Assembly (NCBI GenBank): GCA_045222555.1
Contig: JBGUYY010000082.1
Span: 24,248 to 88,247 of the forward strand
Reading direction: 5' to 3'
Source of the DNA: UBA1756 sp045222555
GTDB taxonomy: Bacteria > Bacteroidota > Bacteroidia > Bacteroidales > WCHB1-69
DNA: 64,000 nt
Shown: positions 40,690 through 51,000 of the stretch, piece by piece
How the letters are laid out: each line of letters begins with the position of its first letter
How positions within the stretch are numbered: position 1 is the first letter of the stretch
The notes under the pieces: generated by a model
The model's database searches: none
What the model saw: only the letters and a program-made list of their open reading frames with translations
What the model was told of the DNA's origin: nothing
Made by a program: the position numbers and the translations under genes

Positions 40690-41751
40690 CTACTCGTCAT
40701 CCTCTTCCAACTGCTTATGTTTCGCATAGTTGCGCCATTTTTCCACCACCTCAGCCATATCAGCGGGAAGTTCCGAATCGAACAGCATGTACTTCCCGGT
40801 CACGGGGTGTACGAAACCCAACGACTTGGCGTGAAGGGCCTGCCGCGGAAGGGTTTTGAAACAGTTGTTGATGAACTGCTTGTATTTGGTGAAGGTGGTG
40901 CCTTTCAGGATCTCGTTGCCGCCATAGGTTTCGTCGTTGAAGAGCGGGTGTCCGATATGCTTCATGTGCACGCGGATCTGATGGGTGCGGCCGGTCTCGA
41001 GCTGGCATTCCACCATGGTGACGTAGCCAAAGCGCTCCACCACCTTGTAGTGGGTGACAGCGTGCTTGCCCTGCTCGCTGCCTTCGGGGAAGACAGTCAT
41101 CACAAGGCGGTTTTTGGGATCACGGCCCACGTTGCCGACAACCGTTCCCTCATCATCGGGAAAGTCGCCCCACACGAGGGCACGGTACCGCCGTTCGATA
41201 CTGTGTTCGAAGAAGTTGGCGGCCAGTTTCATCTGGGCGATTTCCGACTTGGCCACAATCATGATGCCAGAGGTGTTCTTGTCGATGCGGTGCACCAGTA
41301 GCGGTTTCACCTCCTCGCCGGTGGCTGTCTTCTGGCCTTGGAAGTGCCACAGCAGCGCATTGACGAGCGTGCCCGTGAAGTTGCCCACGGCGGGATGCAC
41401 CACCATGCCGGCCGGCTTGTTGATGACAATGACATCCTCATCCTCATAGACAATATCCAACGGAATATCCTCCGCAATGAGTTCAAACACATGGACGGGA
41501 CGGGGCAGCAGGATGCTGATGACATCGCGGGGATGCACGCGGTAATTCGACTTGACGGGCTTGTCGTTCACCAGGATACAGTCGGCCTTGGCCGCCTGCT
41601 GGATGCGGTTGCGCGAGGTGTGCGCCATCAGGTTGGTGAGGTAGCGGTCGAGCCGGACGATTTCCGTGCCCGGATCCACCACAAAGCGAAAATGTTCGAA
41701 CAATTCCTCTTTCTCGCCGCTGGTCTCCTCTAAAATTTCATCATTTTCCAT
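40690..41751 (-). CDS. rluD: RluA-family pseudouridine synthase (RluD-like)
   Basis: A 353-residue enzyme that isomerises uridine in 23S rRNA. It has an N-terminal S4 domain (IVRLDRYLTNLMAHTSRNR) and the catalytic aspartate in VHRIDKNTSGIMI. The presence of the S4 domain and the length favour RluD (helix 69) over RluA. An acidic N-terminal tail (NDEILEETSGEKEELFE) precedes S4. It starts the rluD > rlmI > trx-like operon from its own promoter. Confidence 0.92.
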   Translation of the reverse strand: MENDEILEETSGEKEELFEHFRFVVDPGTEIVRLDRYLTNLMAHTSRNRIQQAAKADCILVNDKPVKSNYRVHPRDVISILLPRPVHVFELIAEDIPLDIVYEDEDVIVINKPAGMVVHPAVGNFTGTLVNALLWHFQGQKTATGEEVKPLLVHRIDKNTSGIMIVAKSEIAQMKLAANFFEHSIERRYRALVWGDFPDDEGTVVGNVGRDPKNRLVMTVFPEGSEQGKHAVTHYKVVERFGYVTMVECQLETGRTHQIRVHMKHIGHPLFNDETYGGNEILKGTTFTKYKQFINNCFKTLPRQALHAKSLGFVHPVTGKYMLFDSELPADMAEVVEKWRNYAKHKQLEEDDE

Positions 41752-41769
41752 ACTTCAAAAATAAGCGGG

Positions 41770-41777
41770 CAAAGATA
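41770..41777 (-). promoter_or_regulatory. -7 box TATCTTTG for rluD
   Basis: Minus-strand TATCTTTG followed by C, 19 bases before the rluD ATG. It is 23 bases from the divergent box of the ybaK-like gene, so the two promoters overlap in their upstream regions. Confidence 0.7.
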
Positions 41778-41800
41778 CAAAAATGTTGGCAATAAATTTG

Positions 41801-41808
41801 TACTTTTG
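41801..41808 (+). promoter_or_regulatory. -7 box TACTTTTG for YbaK-type gene
   Basis: Plus-strand TACTTTTG followed by C, 18 bases before ATG 41827. It rules out the in-frame ATG at 41806, which lies on the box. Confidence 0.7.
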
Positions 41809-41826
41809 CACTCCAAAACCGCAACC

Positions 41827-42318
41827 ATGAACGGAGACCCGAAATTATACCAGCTTTTAGAGGAACTGAACATCCCTTTTGAATATTTGGAGCATCCCGC
41901 CGCCCCCACCATTGAGATTGCCAAGCAATATTGGGCGGGGCATGATGCCAAGCACTGCAAAAACCTCTTTTTCCGCAACCACAAAGGCAACCAGCACTAC
42001 TTGGTGTGCCTCGACTGCGACCGTGTGATGGACATCCACGACATCGAGAAAAAACTGCATCAGGGCAAGTTGAGTTTTGCTTCAGAGCAGCGGCTGATGA
42101 AATATTTAGGGGTAACGCCCGGATCGGTCACGCCGTTCGGTCTCATCAACGACGTGGAGCATCATGTTATCGTATTCTTAGACAGCAACTTGCTACAAGC
42201 CGAGAAGGTCAGCTTCCACCCGTGCATCAACACCGCATCGCTGATCATCCGCCGCGAAGACCTGGTGCGTTTCATCGAGCACCAAGGCAACCGCTACGAG
42301 TGGATGGAGGTGTATTAG
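41827..42318 (+). CDS. YbaK/ProX-type aminoacyl-tRNA deacylase
   Basis: A 163-residue single-domain trans-editing enzyme of the YbaK/ProXp family, which clears mischarged tRNA (typically Ala-tRNA-Pro). Family features: EYLEHPAAPTIEIAK, CKNLFFRNHKGNQHYLVCLD and the glycine loop LGVTPGSVTPFGLIND. The proteins closest in pattern are annotated as prolyl-tRNA synthetase-associated domain proteins. It has its own promoter and converges on the glucan phosphorylase gene with only nine bases between. Confidence 0.9.
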   Translation: MNGDPKLYQLLEELNIPFEYLEHPAAPTIEIAKQYWAGHDAKHCKNLFFRNHKGNQHYLVCLDCDRVMDIHDIEKKLHQGKLSFASEQRLMKYLGVTPGSVTPFGLINDVEHHVIVFLDSNLLQAEKVSFHPCINTASLIIRREDLVRFIEHQGNRYEWMEVY

Positions 42319-42327
42319 AAGTGAGAC

Positions 42328-45300
42328 TCATCCCCACTTCACGAGGGAGAGATCCATGTCGTGCGGCAACAGCGGGTGCTGCGGGATGAGGCGTAACGCC
42401 CAGTTCCATACACCCGCCACCTTGGCATCCAACGGACACACAAAGCGAGCCACCCCGTTCTGGTAACTGTCGAGCTTGAAGGCGTATTTGCTGAAAAGCC
42501 GCATGCGTCCCTCTTTGCTGCGGGTGAACACGATCTCCAACTTCACCTCTTCGGGCTGTAACGTGCCCAGCTCCACCTCGGCATAGATCTCGCGGGTGAA
42601 ACCAAGATAGAAGGTGCTGTCGGGGTCGGAAGGCAGATTGTTTTGCAGGAAACGCACGTTGCCCCAGGCCGAAAGCACACGGTTCTTCCACTGCACCAGC
42701 TCCTTCAGCTTCTCGCCACCATCAGCGGTCAGCATCTCGCTGCGCTGCTGCAACTTGCTGTAAAATTGCTGGTAATAGTCATCGAGCTGGCGCTTCATAG
42801 TGAAATGGGGCGAAATCTTCGCAAAGCAGTTCTTCATCATGCCGGTCCACTCCAACGGGATGCCTTCGGTGCGACAGTAGAAGGCGGGCGCAATCTGCTC
42901 CTCGAAGATGGCATAGATGTTGGCGGCATCGAGTTCGTCCTGGCGATGCACATCGGCATAGGTAATCTGCTCATCTACAGCCCAACCCGCACCCTGCACA
43001 TAACCTTCTGCCCACCAGCCGTCCAACACGCTGAAGTTGAGCACACCGTTCATCACGGCCTTCTCGCCGCTGGTGCCGCTGGCCTCCAACGGACGCGTCG
43101 GCGTGTTGAGCCACACATCGCAGCCCGAAATCAACTTCTTGGCCAGCACCATGTCGTAATTCTCCACAAAGATAATCTTGCCAATATATTCCGGTCGTCT
43201 CGAGAAGTCGATGATGCGCTTGATGAGGTCCTGACCGGCCTTGTCGTGCGGGTGAGCCTTGCCAGCGAAGATGAACTGCATCGGATGCTGCGGATTGTTG
43301 AGCAGCGCATACAGTCTCTCCTCGTTGGTGAAGAGCAGATGGGCGCGCTTGTAGGTGGCGAAACGGCGGGCGAACCCCACGGTAAGCACATCGTCGCGGA
43401 TGGCCTTCACGGTCTTCATGATCAACGCAGGCGGGTCGTTGCGGCGACGCATCTGGCTCTCTACCAGTTCCTTAACACTCTTTATCAGTTCTTTGCGCAA
43501 CTCCTCCTTGAGATTCCAAATGTCCTTGTCGGAGGCTTCGTAAATCTTACTCCACAGCTCTTCGTTGGAGATGTCTTTCTTGAAATCCTTAGCCAGCAAC
43601 TGCTGGTGGAACTGCTGCCAACGTTTGTGCGCCCAGGTGGGATAATGCACGCCGTTGGTGACATAGCCGATGTGCAGCTCGTCGGAGAAACGGCCGTCGT
43701 ACAAATACTCGAACATGTCGCGGGTGACGCGGCCATGGATGCAACTCACGCCATTGACCTCCTGACAGAAACGGCAGGCAAGAATGCTCATCGAGAACTT
43801 CTCCTCGGCATTGGAGGCGCGCTTGCGACCCAGTCCCATAAACTGCTGCCAGCTGATGTTGAACAGGTCGGGAAAGCGCGAGAAATAAACGCGCATCATA
43901 TCCTCGCTGAAGGCGTCGTGGCCGGCGGGAACGGGCGTGTGGGTGGTGAACAGCGAGGAGGCTTTCACCAGCTCCATGGCCTCGGGGAACGAAAGATGCT
44001 CGCGCTCCATCAGCATACGGGTACGTTCCAGCGAAAGGAAGGAGGCGTGGCCCTCGTTGAGATGGAAAATCTCAGGTTTCTCCCCTACCATATCCAGCAG
44101 ACGAACACCGCCAATACCTAACAGAAACTCCTGTTTGAGACGGTTTTCCCAATCGCCACCGTACAGGTTGGCGGTAATTTTGCGGTCGTCGGGATTATTT
44201 TTATCTAAATCTGTATCAAGAAGATATAATCTAATTCTTCCCACGTCAACACGCCAGATTCTGGCATAGAGCTGACGGCCGGGCAGCGCCATCGCTACGG
44301 TCATCCAGTTACCCTCGGCATCGCGCACAGGATGGATGGGCAGCTTGGAGAAACTCTGCTGCGGGTAGAGGTTGATCTGCTCGCCGTTCGGCGAAATCTG
44401 CTGCACGAAATAACCGCAGCGGTACAACAAACCCACCGCCACCATGTTCACATTGCAATCGCTGGCCTCCTTAAGGTAATCACCCGCCAGCATTCCCAAA
44501 CCACCCGAATAGATCTTCAGCTCGTTGCTGATGCCGAACTCCATGCTGAAATAGGCCACCTTCTTTTCAGACCTTGTACAAGGTTCGTTCATATAATTCT
44601 GAAAATCAGCATAAACCCTATCCAACTTCTGTACAAACTGCGCATTGCGGCTGAACTTTTGCAGCACATCCAGCGGCAGCATCTGCAACATGTGAACGGG
44701 ATTCTGGTTGTACTCGGCCCAGCATCCGGGACCGGCAATCTCCTCGAACAATTCACGAGCCTCATAATTCCAGCTCCACCACAAATTGTTGGCCAAAGCC
44801 TCCAGCTTCACCAGATTATCGGGAAGGTTGGATTTGATGGTGACACGCTTCCACTTGGGCTGCTCGCTCTGTTCGGGTTCGGTATTGATGGCAAAATGTG
44901 ACATTTTATCTTTATAAAATTCAAATCTTAAAGCACTCTTTTCCAATGCTTTATCATAAACATTTTCATAATTTTCATATAAATTACTCCACAAAGCCTT
45001 GGCAGCGATGGCACGGGCATCGGCAGAAGCCTGCTCTTTCGCTTTGGCGTCCAAAATGGAGAAATGCAGGACGGCATCCACCATCTGGCGGCACACCTCC
45101 TCTTCGTTGGTATCGGTGCGATGGCATACGGTAACGCCCTGCTGCTGAGCAAAATTGGTCTTCACCCACGCCCCGAAGCCTGCCAACGAGGTGGTAACGG
45201 TGGGGATGCCGAACGCCACACTTTCCAGCGGGGTATACCCCCACGGCTCGTAATACGACGGAAACAGGGTCATGTCGAAGCCGATGAGCGTGTCGTAATA

Positions 45301-46560
45301 TGAGAGGTTGAACACGCCGTCGCGACCATCGAGATATACCGGCACGAAAATCACCTTCACCTTGGAAACGGGGGCATTGTCCACATTCAGACGGTTCAAT
45401 TCTTTGATAATCGGGTCGTTATAGGGGTCGTGAAGCGGATGAGTGGAGTAGTCGCGCAGGGCGGCATGGCTGTCGTCGTCGATGGAGGCATGCTCTTCCA
45501 TGCGTTTGATGAGTTCGGTACGGAGGCCGCTGGTGCCGGCAGGCACCATGATGAAGGCGACGATTTCGCGCTGCGGGTGCTGTTCTTCCAGTTCGGCCAT
45601 CGTCCTGACAAACAGATCGATACCTTTGTTGTGGAACTCATAGCGACCGCTGTTGAGCAGCAGCAGAGCATCGTTGCTGATAGGTTGTTGAAGTAGGCAG
45701 GAGGCCACCTGCAACAGTTTGGCGCGGGCGGCGGCACGTTTCTGAACGTACTCCTCCCCTTTCGGCACAAAGTCGTTCTCGAAACCGTTGATGGTGATGA
45801 CATCGGCGGGCTTCTCAAAGAAGGCGGCGCACTCCTGGTCGGTGATCTCGCTCACGGTGCTGTAGGCATCGGCATGGCTGGCCGACAGCGACTCCAACGA
45901 AAATTTCGACTGCACCCCAAAGCGGTTTGCGGTGCCTTGCGGGTCGTACTGCTGAAGGTCGCCGTAGAGCGGCAGACCGTTGCCCGCGATGCAGCGCCCC
46001 AGCACCGTGGCGTGGGTGGTGAACACGGTGGCCACCTGCGGACAGGCGGACTTGAGGTACAAGATACCGCCACCCGTCATCCACTCATGGAAGTGAGCCA
46101 CAATATGATCCATGGCGGAGCAATGGTACTGGTAGAAACTCTCAATCACCTTGCCGGCGGCATAGCCGAACAGCAGCGGCTCCACATAGTCCCACTGGCC
46201 GCTGATGGAATCCAGCTTGTAGTTGAGCCAGAAGTCGGTGAGAATTTCATTTTTCTTTTCAAAGAAAGGCGTAAAATCCACCAGCACAACGATGGGGCTC
46301 CCCGCCACACGCCAGCGCCCCACACGGATGCGCAGTCCGGAGCGCACGGCCGCCTCGCGCCAAGAGCGGTACAGATCCGGCGACTCCTCAAAATCGCAGT
46401 TACCACCCGACTCGTGCGAAATGTCGGGGCCTATGCAAATATAATTGTTATGGAAATGGTTGACGGCAGTGAGTGCCTTGGTGGATAGAACTGTGTAAAT
46501 ACCACCTACTTTGTTACAAATTTCCCAGCTGGTTTCAAATACGTAATCGGCCTTTTTCAT
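42328..46560 (-). CDS. Fused GT3 glycogen synthase and GT35 alpha-glucan phosphorylase
   Basis: A 1410-residue fusion. Residues 1 to about 540 resemble the eukaryote-like GT3 glycogen synthase (YVFETSWEICNKVGGIYTVL at the start, LFPSYYEPWGYTPLES later). Residues about 560-1410 are an archaeal/Thermus-type alpha-glucan phosphorylase (LVKLEALANNLWWSWNYEA, EGHASFLSLERTRMLMERE) with the PLP lysine in LEASGTSGEKAV near residue 1165. So one polypeptide carries both chain-building and chain-degrading activities of glycogen. This architecture is known in Bacteroidota. ATG 46560 follows a -7 box by 19 bases; ATG 46569 is three codons upstream. Confidence 0.9.
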   Translation of the reverse strand: MKKADYVFETSWEICNKVGGIYTVLSTKALTAVNHFHNNYICIGPDISHESGGNCDFEESPDLYRSWREAAVRSGLRIRVGRWRVAGSPIVVLVDFTPFFEKKNEILTDFWLNYKLDSISGQWDYVEPLLFGYAAGKVIESFYQYHCSAMDHIVAHFHEWMTGGGILYLKSACPQVATVFTTHATVLGRCIAGNGLPLYGDLQQYDPQGTANRFGVQSKFSLESLSASHADAYSTVSEITDQECAAFFEKPADVITINGFENDFVPKGEEYVQKRAAARAKLLQVASCLLQQPISNDALLLLNSGRYEFHNKGIDLFVRTMAELEEQHPQREIVAFIMVPAGTSGLRTELIKRMEEHASIDDDSHAALRDYSTHPLHDPYNDPIIKELNRLNVDNAPVSKVKVIFVPVYLDGRDGVFNLSYYDTLIGFDMTLFPSYYEPWGYTPLESVAFGIPTVTTSLAGFGAWVKTNFAQQQGVTVCHRTDTNEEEVCRQMVDAVLHFSILDAKAKEQASADARAIAAKALWSNLYENYENVYDKALEKSALRFEFYKDKMSHFAINTEPEQSEQPKWKRVTIKSNLPDNLVKLEALANNLWWSWNYEARELFEEIAGPGCWAEYNQNPVHMLQMLPLDVLQKFSRNAQFVQKLDRVYADFQNYMNEPCTRSEKKVAYFSMEFGISNELKIYSGGLGMLAGDYLKEASDCNVNMVAVGLLYRCGYFVQQISPNGEQINLYPQQSFSKLPIHPVRDAEGNWMTVAMALPGRQLYARIWRVDVGRIRLYLLDTDLDKNNPDDRKITANLYGGDWENRLKQEFLLGIGGVRLLDMVGEKPEIFHLNEGHASFLSLERTRMLMEREHLSFPEAMELVKASSLFTTHTPVPAGHDAFSEDMMRVYFSRFPDLFNISWQQFMGLGRKRASNAEEKFSMSILACRFCQEVNGVSCIHGRVTRDMFEYLYDGRFSDELHIGYVTNGVHYPTWAHKRWQQFHQQLLAKDFKKDISNEELWSKIYEASDKDIWNLKEELRKELIKSVKELVESQMRRRNDPPALIMKTVKAIRDDVLTVGFARRFATYKRAHLLFTNEERLYALLNNPQHPMQFIFAGKAHPHDKAGQDLIKRIIDFSRRPEYIGKIIFVENYDMVLAKKLISGCDVWLNTPTRPLEASGTSGEKAVMNGVLNFSVLDGWWAEGYVQGAGWAVDEQITYADVHRQDELDAANIYAIFEEQIAPAFYCRTEGIPLEWTGMMKNCFAKISPHFTMKRQLDDYYQQFYSKLQQRSEMLTADGGEKLKELVQWKNRVLSAWGNVRFLQNNLPSDPDSTFYLGFTREIYAEVELGTLQPEEVKLEIVFTRSKEGRMRLFSKYAFKLDSYQNGVARFVCPLDAKVAGVWNWALRLIPQHPLLPHDMDLSLVKWG

Positions 46561-46579
46561 AGAATGCAAAATGAAGCGG

Positions 46580-46587
46580 CAAATTTA
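46580..46587 (-). promoter_or_regulatory. -7 box TAAATTTG for glucan phosphorylase gene
   Basis: Minus-strand TAAATTTG followed by C. The upstream -33 region is occupied by a heptad/octad microsatellite, so repeat length could alter promoter strength. Confidence 0.65.
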
Positions 46588-46588
46588 C

Positions 46589-46661
46589 GAAAAATTTGAA
46601 AATTGAGAATTGGGAGATTTGAAGATTTGAAAGATTTGAGGATTTGAAGATTTGAGGATTG
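46589..46661 (+). repeat. Mixed 7/8/9-base purine-rich microsatellite
   Basis: Units in order: GAAAAATTT, GAAAATT, GAGAATT, GGGAGATTT, GAAGATTT, GAAAGATTT, GAGGATTT, GAAGATTT, GAGGATTG. The array joins the heptad type to the longer GAAGATTT type, suggesting one repeat family. Its sense is opposite to the flanking genes. Confidence 0.8.
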
Positions 46662-46673
46662 GGGGGATGGGGA

Positions 46674-47837
46674 TTAGAGGGCGATGATTTGGGCGAGTTG
46701 CTCGTTGACGCGTTCCCAGTTGTAGTTGGAGCGCACGAACTGGTAGCCGTTTTCAGAAATCCTGCCGTACATCTCAGGGTTTTCGAGCAAAGCCTTCACA
46801 GCCTCGGCGAACCCTGTGGTGGTGTTGCAGATGAGGATTTCCTTGCCATTCTCAATACCCTTGAGGGGCTTGCCTGCGAGGGTGGAGGTGACGCAGGGAA
46901 GTTTCATCGACATGGCCTCTAACAGCTTGTTTTGCAGACCAGTACCAAGGTGCATGGGGGCAATGAACACCCTTGACTGCGCATAGTAGCTGGCCATGCT
47001 GTCCACCCAGCCGGTCACGATGACTCGGCGGCTCTGGAGGGCCCTGACGGCGGGAGAGGGCGAAGCACCGCAGAGGGCAACGGTAAGGTCAGGATAATCC
47101 TGCCAAAGCAGCGGCATCACCTCACGCACCAGATACTGAGCGGCCTCCACATTGGGAGCATAGCTCATATTTCCTGCAAAAATCAGATCATAATTTTTCT
47201 CACAATCCTGATAGCGATAGTAGTCGAAATCCACGCCATTGGCCACCACATGAATCAGGTTGCTCTGCTCGTGCGGAATAAGGTCGCGGTCCACCTCCGT
47301 GATGATCACCTTTTCATCAAACAGCGAGAAGACCTGCTCCTCATAGCGGCAGAGGCGGCGGTATTCGGCATTGAAAAACCAGCGTTTCCAGAAGGGAGCT
47401 TTTTCAGCGCGACGTTGCATTCCTTTCGATAGAACATCTTGATAATCAATCGTTTTACGAATATTGAAATGCGTCACATATTCCGCCACCCGTATCAGTT
47501 GGCAGAAGATGCGGTCGGGCTGCACGCGGGCTACCAGTTCGTTGACAAGTTGCTGCGCCTTGCGACTGTAGAAATAGCCGCACTGGAGGGGAAGTCCCGT
47601 GAAAAGAGCGCGGGCGGTATTCCACAGCCGGCTTGCCCAAGTCAGTTTCACCACATGCAGTTCTTTACAGAACGGCCGAATCTTCGCCATCGACTCCTCT
47701 GTGGGAAACTTTTCACACAAAGTCACCACATAGAGTTCGTGATAGCGCGACAAAACCCGCAGCTGATGGTATGCGCGGAGCTTATCACCCTTCTCGAGAG
47801 GGTACGGGAAACGGGGTAAAACGACTAAAACTTTCAT
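46674..47837 (-). CDS. GT4-family glycosyltransferase
   Basis: A 387-residue GT-B fold enzyme. The N-terminal domain starts KVLVVLPRFPYPLEKGDKLR, the interdomain region has VVANGVDFDYY, and the C-terminal nucleotide-sugar site reads FIAPMHLGTGLQNKLLEAMS. The layout resembles the TIGR03087 group of sugar transferases. Donor and acceptor are unknown. It is transcribed alone from a promoter at 47855, ending 87 bases upstream of the phosphorylase promoter; no link to glycogen is shown. Confidence 0.88.
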   Translation of the reverse strand: MKVLVVLPRFPYPLEKGDKLRAYHQLRVLSRYHELYVVTLCEKFPTEESMAKIRPFCKELHVVKLTWASRLWNTARALFTGLPLQCGYFYSRKAQQLVNELVARVQPDRIFCQLIRVAEYVTHFNIRKTIDYQDVLSKGMQRRAEKAPFWKRWFFNAEYRRLCRYEEQVFSLFDEKVIITEVDRDLIPHEQSNLIHVVANGVDFDYYRYQDCEKNYDLIFAGNMSYAPNVEAAQYLVREVMPLLWQDYPDLTVALCGASPSPAVRALQSRRVIVTGWVDSMASYYAQSRVFIAPMHLGTGLQNKLLEAMSMKLPCVTSTLAGKPLKGIENGKEILICNTTTGFAEAVKALLENPEMYGRISENGYQFVRSNYNWERVNEQLAQIIAL

Positions 47838-47854
47838 CGCAAGAAATGAGGTTG

Positions 47855-47862
47855 CAAAAATA
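47855..47862 (-). promoter_or_regulatory. -7 box TATTTTTG for GT4 gene
   Basis: Minus-strand TATTTTTG followed by C. A TTG (plus-strand CAA 47885-47887) lies 22 bases upstream. Confidence 0.7.
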
Positions 47863-47941
47863 CACGATTTTTTTAGAATAAAGGCAACATTTTTTCAGTG
47901 TTTTTGTAAGGATTAGCAAACTCTATATAAAAAATAAGTAG

Positions 47942-47949
47942 TATTTTTG
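47942..47949 (+). promoter_or_regulatory. -7 box TATTTTTG for T9SS type B gene
   Basis: Plus-strand TATTTTTG followed by C. It predicts a leader of about 100 nucleotides to ATG 48055, very AT-rich and with an inverted repeat (47955-47963 with 48002-48010). Confidence 0.7.
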
Positions 47950-48054
47950 CAGCGATGATTTTTTAATTGGATATATTGTAATTTATTGTGTATATTTTTT
48001 GAAAAATCATTTTATAAATAATTGATAATCAATAATAAAAATAAAAATAAATCA

Positions 48055-51000
48055 ATGAGAAAGACACTTACAGCCCTCCTCATCATTTTGGCAACCTGCA
48101 TCAGCAGCGCATTCGGACAGTGCACCGTCAGTATTTCAGGCCCCACTGGAATTGTTTGCACCGGTGACCAAGTCACACTGACCGCATCAATAAATGGTGC
48201 TGATCCAGGCAGCTGCGCCTCATCCGTCAACATCAGCAACACGACCACCACGGTCACCTGTGGGCAGTCGATTTGCTTCTATGATTCAGGCGGTCCGAGC
48301 GGAAACTATAGCACCAGTGAGAGTTACATCCACACTTTCACCTCCAGCAACGGCTCACCCGTCACCATCACCTTCCTGTCGGCCACTGGCGAGACCTGCT
48401 GCGACTACATCTACGTCTACGATGGAGCAGGAACCGGCGGCACTCAGCTGCATTACGGTTTGCTGAGCACCGTGAACGGCAACGTGACCTACACCTCCAC
48501 GGGCAACAGTCTTACTGTGAAATTCACCTCCGACGGAAGTGTGTGTTACGACGGATGGCAGGCCATTATTTCCTGCGACGCCTGCACCAACTACACCTAC
48601 AACTGGAGTAACGGCATGACCGGTCAGACCATCACGGTATCCCCCACTTCCCAAACCACCTATACGGTCACCGCCAACTCTGAGGGCTGCTGCAACTCCA
48701 CTGCCTCTGTCACCATCAACCCCACCAACTGCGTGAACAACTGCAACGGTTTTGAGACCACCGCCGACCGCGCGGAATGGACTTTCGTGAACGGTTCGCA
48801 GACCAACCAGTGGGTGATGAACACCGCCGTGAACAACGGTGGACAATACGCAATGTACGTCACCAATGCTCCCACCTCCACCACTCCCGTCAACTCCTAC
48901 ACCAACACCAGCACCTACGTTTGGGCCTACAAAGACATCGAATTCCCGGAATGCGACGACAACTTCACCCTGAGTTTCGACTGGATGGCCTATGGCGAGA
49001 GCTGCTGCGACTATATGTACGTCTACATCGGCGCACCGGCCACAGTAACAGCTGGTTCCGCCACCGCCCCGACAGGCGCGACCCAATTCAACAACCCCAC
49101 CACCTCCTCTGTGAAATTCAACCTTGCCAGCACCTGGCAGCATTTTGAGACTCAGCTCAGCAGTGCAACCTATTCGGGCCAGATCATGCGCCTATACTTC
49201 ATGTGGCACAACGACGGTTCGGTACAGACCCAGCCGCCGGCGGCCGTTGACAACGTCTGCATCCAGTCGTGCGAGCCTTGTAACCAGCCCGTGGTGAATG
49301 TCACCCCTGAGTCGGCAGTACTCTGCCAAGGTGAGAGCGTCACGTTCAACGCCACCGTTACGGGCGGCAGCGGTCACGGCTACACCTACGAGTGGACTCC
49401 GGCCACCGGCTTGAGTTCCACCAACACGGCCACCACCACCGCCACGCCGACCGCTACCACCACCTACTCGCTGCGCGTTACCGACAGCGAGGATTGTGCC
49501 AAGACGGTGCGCATCCCCGTGGAGATCTCAGGCACCACCATCGAGATTACACAGTCGCCGGCCGTCTATTGCCGCGGCACCGACCCCGTGACCCTTAACG
49601 CTGTGCTGAATGTGAGCGGTAGCTGCAGCAACTACACCTATGCCTGGAGCAACGGTCCTACCGGCACCGTGTCAACAGACGTTCCCCAGCAGAACACCAC
49701 CTATACCGTCACCGCCACACCAGTCGGCGGCGACTGCTGCACCCTGACCGCCACCCACACCGTTGAAGTGGGGGACTGCAACCAGGACTGCAACGATTTT
49801 GAGACCCCGACAGGTCGTGCCGAATGGACGCTTGTGAACGGTTCGCAGACCAACCAATGGGTGACGGGCACTGGCACCAACAACGGCGGCCAGTACGCCC
49901 TGTACGTGTCGAACTCCCCCACAGCGGCAACCCCGCCCAACTCCTATACCAACACTGCTTCCACCGTATGGGCTTACAAGGAGATTGAGTTCCCAGAATG
50001 TGATGAAGACTTTGTGCTGAGTTTCGACTGGAAATGCGGCGGTGAAAGCTCCTGCGACTACATGTCCGTATTCATCGGAGAAGAGGCAACCGTAACAGCG
50101 GGCAGCACCACTCAGCCTACTGGTTCCACCCGTATCACGAATCCCGACGCCACCTCTTCCTCTTATACCAACTACTTCAACACTTACGGCAACTATAACG
50201 ACCAATGGCATCACACCGAGGTCATCCTTGACCACGAAACCTATTCCGGATTGTATATGACGCTTTATTTCATGTGGCATAATGACGGTTCTGTACAGAA
50301 CTACAGTCCGGCAGCTGTGGACAACGTATGTATCCAAGCTTGTATTCCGTGTGATCAGCCTGTAGTGACCGTCACTCCGGCCAGTGTCATCCTGTGCCAG
50401 GGCGAAAGTGTTGACTTCACGGCATCCGCCACGGGCGGCAGCGGCGGCGGCTACACCTTCACATGGTCGCCCGCTGGTTCTCTCAACACTACCAACGGCC
50501 CCACTGTGACCGCCACCCCTGAGGAGACCACTGTGTATAGAGTACGAGTGACAGACGGAGAGGGCTGCGCCAAGACCGTGCGTGTGACCGCTGAAGTGTC
50601 GGGTACTCGTCTTAACGTGCAGGCCACGCCCGCCGGCTTCTGCGCCGGCAGCACCGAGCCTGTCACCATCACCGCCAACTTGCAGGTGGAAGGTTCCTGC
50701 AGTGGCTACACCTACGCTTGGAACACGGGAGCTGTCGGCACAACCATCAACGACAACCCCACCATCTCCACCACCTACACCGTGACCGCAACGCCCACCG
50801 ACCCCGCCTGCTGCGAACTTATTGCCAGTGTCACCGTGGCTGTGATGGACTGCGCCGCTGAAGGCTGTCCGAGCGTCGCTCCGGCAGAGCTGGGAACCAA
50901 CAATGTAGATATCAACATTGACTGTTCATCGCAGCCAGAGGTCACCCTCAGCGCCAACGTCATGGCCACTGCCGTGGAGGCCGACGACTACTTTGTATTC

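Noticed and set aside
42643..44121. Plus-strand frame of 492 codons inside the glucan phosphorylase region
   Set aside because: It is antisense to a clearly conserved protein, has no family motif, and arises from codon bias of the GC-rich real gene.
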